Source: Pseudomonadota bacterium (GTDB lineage Bacteria; Myxococcota_A; Bradymonadia; UBA4248). Taken from it: a stretch of DNA of 5,227 nucleotides. The notes under the pieces were generated by a model. It worked only from the letters and a program-made list of their open reading frames with translations, made no database searches and was not told the origin of the DNA. The stretch covers positions 1 through 5,227 of the forward strand of contig WQTY01000188.1 in the NCBI GenBank assembly GCA_009786045.1, written 5' to 3'. Made by a program: the position numbers and the translations under genes. Below, piece after piece: positions 1-5,227 of the stretch (the first letter of the stretch is position 1; the number at the start of each line of letters is the position of its first letter).

Positions 1-16
1 CCCCCCGCAACCCCCC

Positions 17-1414
17 TCAATTTCTTCCACCCCCACGACCGCCCCCTCTCTCTGAAGGGCCGCCACGGCCGCTGGTTTCCCCAGAAGCGCCCCCACGGCC
101 GCGCCCCTCGCCATCAGGTGCACCACCCCGACCGCCAGCGCCATCAGGCGCACCGCCACGACCACGCCCCGCGCCATCAGGAGGGCCTCCGCCACCGCCT
201 CTGGGGGCTTCTTCCCCTCGAATGCGAACCAGCCGGCCATCGACCGGAGAGCTGATCAGTGTCGTAATCACGCGCTCACCATCCGACAACCCGCCTGTAA
301 CATAGACATAATCGTCCGTTCGAAACGGCGTCGTCAGTGTGCGAATTCTGAGTCGGTTCTCTGCGTCACTGACATACACTTGGTTGCCCTCCCGCACGTA
401 GGCTCGGGGGAGACGGATGGCTTCGATCTTCTGCGGTGACGTCAATTGAACATGCACAAAGGTTCCCAGCAGCAAAGGCGAATCGACCGGCGGCCCAAAA
501 GGATCATCCACAGCCAATACTATCTGTACCATGCGCCCAAGAGGCTCAACACGGCCCAGAAGAGACAGAATCCTGGCCGGGCGCGTGACGCGCGATCCGC
601 CAATGTCATAAGACACTTCGGCTTTGCTCTGCGCAAACTTGTCTGGAGATGCACCTATCCAGCCTGCCAGTGCCGGCAAAATGCTCACCTCGACCCAGAA
701 TACGTCCATTGCTGTCACCGTGCCGATGGTGGTGTTTCCGCCGATATAATCTCCAGTCGAGACAGTCACCGTTTCCACAAAAACATCATAAGGACAGCGT
801 ATGACACTCCGATCCAGATCCAATTGTGCCTGCTTGAGCGAATTCCTGGCAAGCTCAACACCCGCAATCGCATCCTGAAGCTGAGGACCGCGCCTTACAA
901 GCGCCATTTCATCGTCGCTCAGGGCGACACCGTTCATCGTCTGCTTCAGCATCTCAAGCTCAGCCTTGGCAGCCTTGCCCCGGGCCTCCTCCAAAACCAA
1001 AGCGACTTCCCTCTGCCGCAGGGCGATCTTTGCATTCGATACCCTGATGGCATAATCCTCCTGCGAGATACGGGCGATGATGTCGCCACGTTTCAGCCTC
1101 GCCCCGGGGTAAAAATGCTCGCTTACCCAGGTCACACGCCCGCTGACCTCGCTCCTGATCGTCTGGCTCCGGCTTGCCACAACCTGCCCCGTGCTCGAAA
1201 GAACGATCGGATGCGACTGATTCGTAAATGCCTCCACTTCGACCAGGATGCCCCTGTCCGTTCGCGGCTGACGTTGAGCCGTTTCGGGATCCTGATAAAA
1301 ATACCAACCCGCATAAAGACCGCCTGCTACCAGCATAAGGGCAAGCATCCCCTGAAAAAAATAGGGACGCCATGATTTATGCGATGGCTTGTTGAGTTCC
1401 TCATTTTGACTCAT
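17..1414 (-). CDS. RND-type efflux periplasmic adaptor subunit (AcrA/HlyD, membrane fusion protein family) with Gly/Arg-rich C-terminal tail
   Basis: This 465-residue protein would bridge an inner membrane pump and the outer membrane channel of a tripartite efflux system, sitting in the periplasm. Residues 1-18 are polar and about 19-40 form one hydrophobic segment with no lipobox cysteine, so it is probably anchored by an uncleaved helix. About 68-120 look like the first half of the lipoyl/barrel-sandwich domain (TGQVVASRSQTIRSEVSGRV, then PGARLKRGDIIARI). About 121-205 form an alpha-helical hairpin, returning to the lipoyl domain at RCPYDVFVETVTVSTGDYI. Beta-barrel and membrane-proximal domains fill about 235-400. 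Residues 405-465 are a low-complexity Gly/Arg-rich extension beyond the usual family end. The start is supported by GAGGA at 1421-1425, 6 nt upstream. The gene begins 2 nt after the outer membrane factor stop, so the two are probably co-translated. The family is clear; the substrate cannot be read from the sequence. The pump gene probably lies past the left edge, where only 16 G-rich bases of the coding strand remain. Confidence 0.93.
   Translation of the reverse strand: MSQNEELNKPSHKSWRPYFFQGMLALMLVAGGLYAGWYFYQDPETAQRQPRTDRGILVEVEAFTNQSHPIVLSSTGQVVASRSQTIRSEVSGRVTWVSEHFYPGARLKRGDIIARISQEDYAIRVSNAKIALRQREVALVLEEARGKAAKAELEMLKQTMNGVALSDDEMALVRRGPQLQDAIAGVELARNSLKQAQLDLDRSVIRCPYDVFVETVTVSTGDYIGGNTTIGTVTAMDVFWVEVSILPALAGWIGASPDKFAQSKAEVSYDIGGSRVTRPARILSLLGRVEPLGRMVQIVLAVDDPFGPPVDSPLLLGTFVHVQLTSPQKIEAIRLPRAYVREGNQVYVSDAENRLRIRTLTTPFRTDDYVYVTGGLSDGERVITTLISSPVDGRLVRIRGEEAPRGGGGGPPDGAGRGRGGAPDGAGGRGGAPDGEGRGRGGASGETSGRGGPSERGGGRGGGRN
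89..184 (-). repeat. In-frame tandem repeat coding for an APDGxGRGRGG-type motif in the adaptor tail
   Basis: Three adjacent imperfect copies of 33, 30 and 33 bases encode PPDGAGRGRGG, APDGAGGRGG and APDGEGRGRGG (adaptor residues 411-442). Each copy has a CCATCAGG core on the plus strand. The copy lengths are all multiples of three, so expansion or contraction would keep the frame. Flanking sequence continues as looser Gly/Arg-rich code (about 20-88 and 185-202). The array probably arose by local duplication within the gene. Confidence 0.8.
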
Positions 1415-1416
1415 GA

Positions 1417-2883
1417 TCAGTCCTCATCCTGTTCGTTTTCACCATGCTGCTCGCGGTCCAGTGATTCGAGCAGTTCATAAGCGCGTTTTGTGCCACTGTC
1501 GCTTGCTTCCTTCAGCCAGCTGCCGCCTCCCATGGCCAAAAACACGTTGATTTGTGCCAGGAGCAAGGCACGCCGGGCATCAAGCTCTGCCTGTGAAGCA
1601 GATACCATGCCGCGCAAAGCGCTCAAGACCCTGCTGTAGTCCAATACCCCCCCAATAAAGTACTGCCTTGAGGACACGAGCATGTCTTGCCTTGAAGCCA
1701 AATTGTTTCTGGCATCCGCCAGCTCCTGAGCTCGAAGCCGGTACCTGAGCAGCGCAGCTTCGACTTCGGAGATGCTCCTTAAAACGACGGCGCCATAGTT
1801 GAACTGTTCCTGGAGGTAGCCAACCTTTGCCCGATCCAGAGCCTTTGACCGCCGCCCGCCATCGAACAGATTGGCAGCAAAATTTCCTGCAACATCCCAG
1901 AGCAGTCTCGTAAATAAGTCTGTCAGACTTGTCGCTCGAAACGAAAGTGAAGCACTGAGCCTGAGCGTAGGAAGCCTGTCGGCAAGGGCAACGACGATGC
2001 GTGCATCTGCCTGCTGTGCAGTCCGGCGAGCGGCGCGAATATCGGGGCGGCGCTCAAGCAGCTGATCGATGTCGACAGTGCCGCCAACGTCGATGTGCTC
2101 CGGCAGGCTGCCAGGAACGTCGATCTGCCGTTTGCCCCCGGCCAGCAGGTAAAGCGCCTGCTCCGCAAGCCGCGCATTGGTTTCGTGTGCAAGGAGCGTC
2201 GAACGAAGGGTTTCGATCTGATCGCGCTGCTCAAGAAGATCCATGCCCGTGGCTCTGCCTGTGCGATAATAGGCCTGAACCAGCTCATGGTACGACTCCG
2301 ATATTTCGAGCAATTGCTGCGTCAGCTTAATCCTGTCGCGGTAGTACTGCACATTGAACCATTCCGTCACAACCTGTCCGATAATGGAAAGCGTGGCCGA
2401 CTCGACGGCATCTCGCGTGGAGAGTGAGGAAAGCTCACTGATTGCCGCCTCTGCTCGAATTTTTCCCCAGATGTCGACCTCGTAACTGAGCGAAAGGCCC
2501 AGGCTGTAAGTTGGATCGGCTGTACTCTGTTCAGCAATGCGCCCGCCTCCGCTAAGGCCGGCACTAAACCCCAATGTCGGATAGTATCCGCTTTTTGACT
2601 GCTCATAGGCAAGAATGCTGTCGAGCAGGCGAAGATAAGCCACCTGAAGGGTCAGATTGTCTTTAAGGATGTGGTCGATGAGCACATTGAGCTGGGGGTC
2701 ATCATAGGCTTCCCACCAGCGTTCGCGTACCTCCCCCTCAAGCACCAAATCCGCGTAGCGCGGCGCCATCACCTGTGTTGGCAACGATGTGCCATAACGC
2801 GTTGGGCTAAAACAGCCCACGAGCATGCAAAACACCAGCAGACAAACGCCAATGCCTGCTCGCTTAATCATCCATCCCCACAT
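1417..2883 (-). CDS. Efflux system outer membrane factor lipoprotein, NodT/TolC (OEP) family
   Basis: This 488-residue protein would form the trimeric outer membrane channel and periplasmic tunnel of the efflux pump. A lipoprotein signal peptide is visible: IKRAG, a hydrophobic stretch, then lipobox LVGC (residues 21-24), so the mature protein starts at Cys24. Family marks follow: RWWEAYDDPQLNVLI near 55-69, SYEVDIWGK near 133-141, LLERRPDIRAA at 275-285 opening the second OEP repeat, RLPTLRLSASLSF near 303, and the family end signature FLAMGGGSW at 448-456. Length is normal for NodT-type proteins. After the end signature comes a 32-residue tail finishing in the acidic GENEQDED. The first ATG (2883) has AGGA 10 nt upstream. 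The ATG at 2871 gives a more typical signal peptide (MIKRAG) and an 8-nt overlap (ATGATTAA) with the upstream stop, and is a real alternative; with it the protein has 484 residues. The gene overlaps its upstream neighbour and lies 2 nt before the adaptor gene. Confidence 0.93.
   Translation of the reverse strand: MWGWMIKRAGIGVCLLVFCMLVGCFSPTRYGTSLPTQVMAPRYADLVLEGEVRERWWEAYDDPQLNVLIDHILKDNLTLQVAYLRLLDSILAYEQSKSGYYPTLGFSAGLSGGGRIAEQSTADPTYSLGLSLSYEVDIWGKIRAEAAISELSSLSTRDAVESATLSIIGQVVTEWFNVQYYRDRIKLTQQLLEISESYHELVQAYYRTGRATGMDLLEQRDQIETLRSTLLAHETNARLAEQALYLLAGGKRQIDVPGSLPEHIDVGGTVDIDQLLERRPDIRAARRTAQQADARIVVALADRLPTLRLSASLSFRATSLTDLFTRLLWDVAGNFAANLFDGGRRSKALDRAKVGYLQEQFNYGAVVLRSISEVEAALLRYRLRAQELADARNNLASRQDMLVSSRQYFIGGVLDYSRVLSALRGMVSASQAELDARRALLLAQINVFLAMGGGSWLKEASDSGTKRAYELLESLDREQHGENEQDED
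1421..1425 (-). promoter_or_regulatory. Ribosome binding site of the efflux adaptor gene
   Basis: The minus strand reads GAGGA followed by 6 nt and then ATG at 1414. The site lies inside the last codons of the upstream outer membrane factor gene (Asp-Glu-Asp-stop), so its use depends on the same transcript and suggests translational coupling. Confidence 0.65.
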
Positions 2884-3445
2884 CGCTGTCGCGTCCTGTT
2901 GTCCTGAAACTGCGCACTGACTGGTTATAGGCTTTTACGAAATCAGGGTCAGACTGCAGGTCGATGCGCCACACGCCCCCGGTTCGATGGAGCGTATAGT
3001 TTTTCTGGCGTTCCCCGCCCCGGGCCTTGTCGACGTAGACAATCTCAACTTTGGCCTTGCCCTCAATGATGTAGTCGATGAACTTTGTCGAAGTCTTTTT
3101 GACCTCGAACCCGCCCTGTGTCGCCATACGGCTCATGAGCGTATCCCATGTCCAGAACAGATCAGTGTTTTCCTTGCCCGAGGTCGAGCCCAGCTCCCGA
3201 TTCATGTTGCTGTCATGCATCTGCTGCATGCGATCCTGGATGTCTTTGGTAAAATTGCGCTTGAAAGCCTTGAGATCCTTTTGCTGCGCAGCATAGATGG
3301 CATCGTCCAGGACGCCATCGGGCAAGCGCACAAAATCTCTTGGCTCAAGCTTCGTGAGAAACATGTAAAGGGAAGCAGCCGCGATGAGTACAATCGCACC
3401 GCCTATGAAAGTCAGAATTTTTTTAGCTGAACCGGGTTGTCCCAT
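2864..3445 (-). CDS. Uncharacterised membrane-anchored protein, first gene of the efflux operon
   Basis: I do not recognise this 193-residue protein. It starts MGQPGSAKKI, followed by one hydrophobic segment at about 11-30, then a soluble part that should face the periplasm. That part has a helical first half (LDDAIYAAQQKDLKAFKRNF, then DIQDRMQQMHDSN) and a strand-rich second half (KFIDYIIEGKAKVEIVYVDK, then YTLHRTGGVWRIDL). The second half resembles the curved-sheet end of small NTF2-like or DUF4878-like extracytoplasmic domains; that comparison is inference from the pattern, not a detected match. The tail is polar and acidic (RDSDVGMDD). The start at 3445 is chosen because AGGAGG lies 8 nt upstream. 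An in-frame ATG at 3514 would add 23 residues but would place that ribosome binding site inside the gene. Its 3' end overlaps the outer membrane factor gene, so it probably belongs to the efflux operon and may act as an accessory or assembly factor. Confidence 0.85.
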   Translation of the reverse strand: MGQPGSAKKILTFIGGAIVLIAAASLYMFLTKLEPRDFVRLPDGVLDDAIYAAQQKDLKAFKRNFTKDIQDRMQQMHDSNMNRELGSTSGKENTDLFWTWDTLMSRMATQGGFEVKKTSTKFIDYIIEGKAKVEIVYVDKARGGERQKNYTLHRTGGVWRIDLQSDPDFVKAYNQSVRSFRTTGRDSDVGMDD

Positions 3446-3453
3446 GTTCGATC

Positions 3454-3459
3454 CCTCCT
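3454..3459 (-). promoter_or_regulatory. Strong Shine-Dalgarno site that fixes the start of the 193-residue gene
   Basis: The minus strand reads AGGAGG, 8 nt and then ATG at 3445. It is the best ribosome binding site in the window and argues against the longer reading from the ATG at 3514. Confidence 0.8.
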
Positions 3460-3523
3460 GTGACACGGGCATCGGCAATGCAGCGGCATACCACCGCACT
3501 TTGTCAAAATGCAATGAGCGCAG

Positions 3524-3553
3524 CGAATAAGCAAGAAGAAATGATTCTGTCAG
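3524..3553 (-). promoter_or_regulatory. Weak candidate sigma70-type promoter for the efflux operon
   Basis: On the minus strand CTGACA (3548-3553) matches five of six bases of the -35 consensus. It is followed after 18 nt by TATTCG (3524-3529), which matches only three of six of the -10 consensus. The position, about 65 nt upstream of the Shine-Dalgarno site, is sensible. The match is poor enough that another start point within 3460-3620 is equally possible. Confidence 0.22.
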
Positions 3554-3593
3554 TCGAACAAAAAAGCTATTGACATTGCCTTAGCGGAGCTGA

Positions 3594-3619
3594 ACCAGAT
3601 TGCAGAGTGATACTCTGGT
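3594..3619. promoter_or_regulatory. Overlapping short inverted repeats, possible operator
   Basis: CAGAGT-GAT-ACTCTG (3603-3617) is a perfect 6-bp palindrome with a 3-base centre. ACCAGA (3594-3599) also pairs perfectly with TCTGGT (3614-3619). The two pairings share bases and exclude each other. The site is about 150 nt upstream of the efflux operon start, where a regulator could bind, but no regulator gene is in the window and repeats this short can occur by chance. Confidence 0.2.
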
Positions 3620-3696
3620 ATTGTCGGCGCACATTTCGCGAATGTTGTTGTTTTGAGCATATACGCTATTCACAGGTATCGCTTATCACAGAGATG

Positions 3697-3742
3697 CACC
3701 TCAAATTTCCCTCCTTTGGAGGGGTGCCCGAAGGGCGGGGTG
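3697..3742. repeat. REP-like double-hairpin intergenic palindrome
   Basis: Two perfect small hairpins lie side by side: CCCTCC-TTT-GGAGGG (3709-3723) and GCCC-GAA-GGGC (3726-3736). An outer CACC (3697-3700) can pair with GGTG (3739-3742). This compact layout with a GGGGTGG end is like the short palindromic repeats scattered between genes in many bacterial genomes, some of which are moved by REP-associated transposases. From memory, closely similar sequences are common in unrelated bacteria, but I could not check this. It sits about 85 nt downstream of the lipoprotein-like gene, so its hairpins could also protect or end that transcript, although no T-tract follows on the minus strand. Confidence 0.6.
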
Positions 3743-3826
3743 GTTCATTCCGACGCGCTCGCATTCCCAGTAAATATCTCACACAGCGAAAACGGCTTAC
3801 AACTCGTTAACACCTATGGGGCTCGC

Positions 3827-4564
3827 TCACTCAATAGGCTTGCAATCGCTGGTAAATGACTGATCGGCAGCAACAGTGAGTGTGCAGCTCGACAATAGCG
3901 GTTTTGACCAGCCGTGTATTGCCTCGTAATAGCGAATGGTAAGTGTGCCATCCGTTTCTTCCCAGCTTGGTGCAGGGTATTTTTCGGGAGTCTTGCTGTC
4001 GCGGTCTGTGATGGCAATATGCCACTTGCCGATGGCAAGCAAAGTCGCGAAATTAATGAGTTTTGCGTTTTGCATGACGTCAGGATTGGCGCGAAGACGC
4101 TTCATGAATTGAACAAAAAGTTCGGTATTCGGAAAAGTAACGAGGCGCGGCTTTTGGCCGAGAATGACGCCAATGTGCCCCGTAAAACCGCCGTCATTGT
4201 CAGTCATAAAATAGGGCTCTGGTGAGCTAATATGCATGAGGAGCATATTGCCCACTTTGTAAGTCATCAGCGTATAGGATTCTGCTATCATTAAGGTCGT
4301 GGCGAGTGCGAATGCTCGCCTGACGTCTTCGATGGGCAAGTCGTCGAGTTCAGTATCGGCCAAATCGGCATTCCATGTGGCTTCGGGCGAGGATTTGTCG
4401 CTGGTTATCGAAGCCAGGGTTTTCGCAAACATCTTTCTGTTTTTATCGGTTATCTCGAACGCATATTCTTCGTAAAATTGCTCTGATGTGCATCTGCTCG
4501 TGGTTGAGCATGCGGTGAGGAGCGTTGGACGACGACCTGGAGGCCGAAGATTTCGATGCCGCAC
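3827..4564 (-). CDS. Unrecognised probable lipoprotein, 5' end missing
   Basis: I do not recognise this protein. The open frame has 245 codons from a GTG at 4564, but its first 14 or so codons ([14 protein letters not shown]) are antisense to the hsdR fragment and have no ribosome binding site. Native sequence seems to begin at about 4522 with LLTAC, a good lipobox without the charged and hydrophobic start of a signal peptide. Cys19 would have been the lipidated residue, leaving a mature part of 227 residues outside the cytoplasm. The body is mixed helix and strand: [20 protein letters not shown], a hydrophobic helix near [32 protein letters not shown], and a strand-rich end ([23 protein letters not shown]). 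Two cysteines close to the C-terminus (SSCTLT and SDCKPIE) could form a disulphide, fitting a periplasmic location. As it stands, without start and signal peptide, it is probably not exported. It is separate from the efflux operon. Confidence 0.6.
   Translation of the reverse strand: MRHRNLRPPGRRPTLLTACSTTSRCTSEQFYEEYAFEITDKNRKMFAKTLASITSDKSSPEATWNADLADTELDDLPIEDVRRAFALATTLMIAESYTLMTYKVGNMLLMHISSPEPYFMTDNDGGFTGHIGVILGQKPRLVTFPNTELFVQFMKRLRANPDVMQNAKLINFATLLAIGKWHIAITDRDSKTPEKYPAPSWEETDGTLTIRYYEAIHGWSKPLLSSCTLTVAADQSFTSDCKPIE
4516..4534. other. Rearrangement or assembly junction between two 5'-truncated divergent genes
   Basis: To the left the minus strand reads a lipobox (LLTAC, ending at 4522) and then sense-less sequence. 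To the right the plus strand reads HsdR-like [13 protein letters not shown] from about 4525, with a stop at 4516-4518 just before. Both genes lose their beginnings within about 15 bases of each other. I see no inverted repeat, target duplication or transposase remnant at the join. Confidence 0.6.
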
Positions 4565-5227
4565 AAAGGGCCAAAGCCAAACGCGCCAAATTGGAAGCTG
4601 TTATCGGCAGTGCCTCGCGCATAACAACCATCGCCAAGGATATCGTCACCCATTTCGAAGCGCGGCAGGAAGTGTTTTCGGGCAAAGCACTTGTTGTCTG
4701 CATGTCGCGATCCATTGTCGCGGATCTGTTCGATGCCATGGCTAAATTGCGCCCAAATTGGGTGGATGCTGACCCTTCCAAGGGCAAACTCAAAGTGGTC
4801 ATGACTGCCAGTTCCGATGATGGGCCAAAGCTGGCGCGTTTTCACACGAACAAACAGCAACGCCGGGCACTGGCCGACCGCATGAAAGACCCGTCGGATG
4901 AACTGCAAATGGTCATCGTCTGCGATATGTGGCTGACCGGTTTCGACGTGCCATGCCTCCACACCATGTATCTTGACAAACCCATTCAGGGGCATACCCT
5001 CATGCAGGCCATTGCCCGCGTGAACCGCGTATATGGCGACAAACCCGGCGGTTTGGTGGTGGATTACCTTGGCGTGGCGGCGGATTTGAAAAAAGCGCTG
5101 GCGTTTTATGGTGAGTCGGGGGGTAAGGGCGAGCCTGCTAAAACCCAGGAACAGGCAGCGGGGATCATGGCGGAAAAGGTGGAGGTGGTGCGGGCCATGT
5201 TGCACGACTTTGCCTATGCGGAATACT
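4519..5227 (+). pseudogene. hsdR: Type I restriction enzyme R subunit (HsdR), fragment: second motor domain, 5'-truncated and running off the right edge
   Basis: HsdR is the ATP-driven DNA translocating and cutting subunit of type I restriction systems, working with HsdM and HsdS. The 236 codons here cover the second RecA-like motor domain: [10 protein letters not shown] (4681-4710), [10 protein letters not shown] near 4792, the motif V-like [14 protein letters not shown] (to 4953), [17 protein letters not shown], then motif [10 protein letters not shown] (5005-5028) and [12 protein letters not shown]. The frame continues open into the C-terminal helical part. The nuclease domain and the first motor domain with the ATP-binding Walker motifs, roughly the first half of a usual protein of about 1000 residues, are absent. 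An in-frame TGA at 4516-4518 closes the frame directly upstream. Only a TTG at 4525 or an internal ATG at 4702 could serve as start, and neither has a convincing ribosome binding site. Without the ATP site it cannot work as a restriction enzyme. Whether the break is natural or an assembly join is open. Confidence 0.85.

Larger units (their letters stand above)
3460..3826. other. Intergenic region without a credible gene
   Basis: This stretch separates the lipoprotein-like gene from the efflux operon; both run on the minus strand. The short open frames across it lack ribosome binding sites or family features. The plus-strand frames reading FPSFGGVPEGRGG and FPPLEGCPKGGVV are translations of the palindrome at 3697-3742. 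Besides the weak promoter candidate, it contains a short inverted repeat near 3594-3619 and the double hairpin. I see no RNA gene, riboswitch or clear T-tract terminator. Confidence 0.6.

Noticed and set aside
89..184. Repeat units of 30-33 bases as a CRISPR array
   Set aside because: The copies are directly adjacent without spacers, imperfect, and in frame within a coding region.
446..1375. Long plus-strand open frame of 309 codons opposite the adaptor gene
   Set aside because: It is antisense to a clear adaptor family gene, is rich in Arg, His, Pro and Cys in a way typical of shadow frames, and has no recognisable domain.
3446..3514. A 23-residue N-terminal extension of the 193-residue protein from an ATG at 3514
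   Set aside because: AGGAGG 8 nt before the ATG at 3445 fixes the shorter start, which also places the membrane segment directly at the N-terminus.
3570..3598. Plus-strand TTGACA as the -35 box of a rightward promoter
   Set aside because: There is no acceptable -10 box 16-19 bases downstream and no plus-strand gene follows it closely.
3709..3736. Hairpins as a classic rho-independent terminator
   Set aside because: Neither strand has a T-tract after the stems, so they are better described as a REP-like palindrome; a role in transcript ending remains possible.
3653..3859. Short plus-strand frame reading FPPLEGCPKGGVV
   Set aside because: It is a translation of the palindromic repeat and continues antisense into the neighbouring gene; there is no ribosome binding site or family support.
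4450..5205. Minus-strand open frame of 251 codons opposite hsdR
   Set aside because: It mirrors a clear HsdR motor domain, and its His/Phe/Arg-rich composition is that of an antisense shadow.

Overview
The window looks like Gram-negative, probably proteobacterial, chromosomal DNA of moderate GC. The evidence is an outer-membrane efflux lipoprotein, a periplasmic efflux adaptor, a second lipoprotein-like gene and part of a type I restriction subunit. No ribosomal or housekeeping gene allows a finer placement. No rRNA, tRNA, CRISPR array or transposase gene is visible.

Left part (about 17-3445, all minus strand, so read right to left): a tightly packed operon of three genes. First comes a 193-residue membrane-anchored protein of unknown function. 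It overlaps the start of a NodT/TolC-type outer membrane factor lipoprotein. That gene is followed after 2 nt by an inner-membrane-anchored RND-type periplasmic adaptor (AcrA/HlyD family). The inner membrane pump is not in the window and is expected just beyond the left edge. Together these genes would build a tripartite efflux channel across the envelope. The adaptor carries an unusual Gly/Arg-rich repeat tail and the outer membrane factor ends in an acidic tail.

Middle (about 3460-3826): a stretch of more than 300 bases without a credible gene. It holds the likely promoter region of the efflux operon and a compact double-hairpin palindrome that looks like a REP-type intergenic repeat.

Right part (3827-5227): two divergently oriented genes that both lack their 5' ends at the same place, about 4519-4531. 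Leftward runs an unrecognised lipoprotein whose signal peptide is cut off just before the lipobox. Rightward runs the second helicase-motor half of HsdR, the type I restriction motor subunit, without its nuclease and ATP-binding first half. One deletion between two divergent genes, or an artificial assembly join, would explain both truncations. I see no clear evidence for a wholly new system. The most unusual points are this junction, the uncharacterised first gene of the efflux operon and the adaptor tail.
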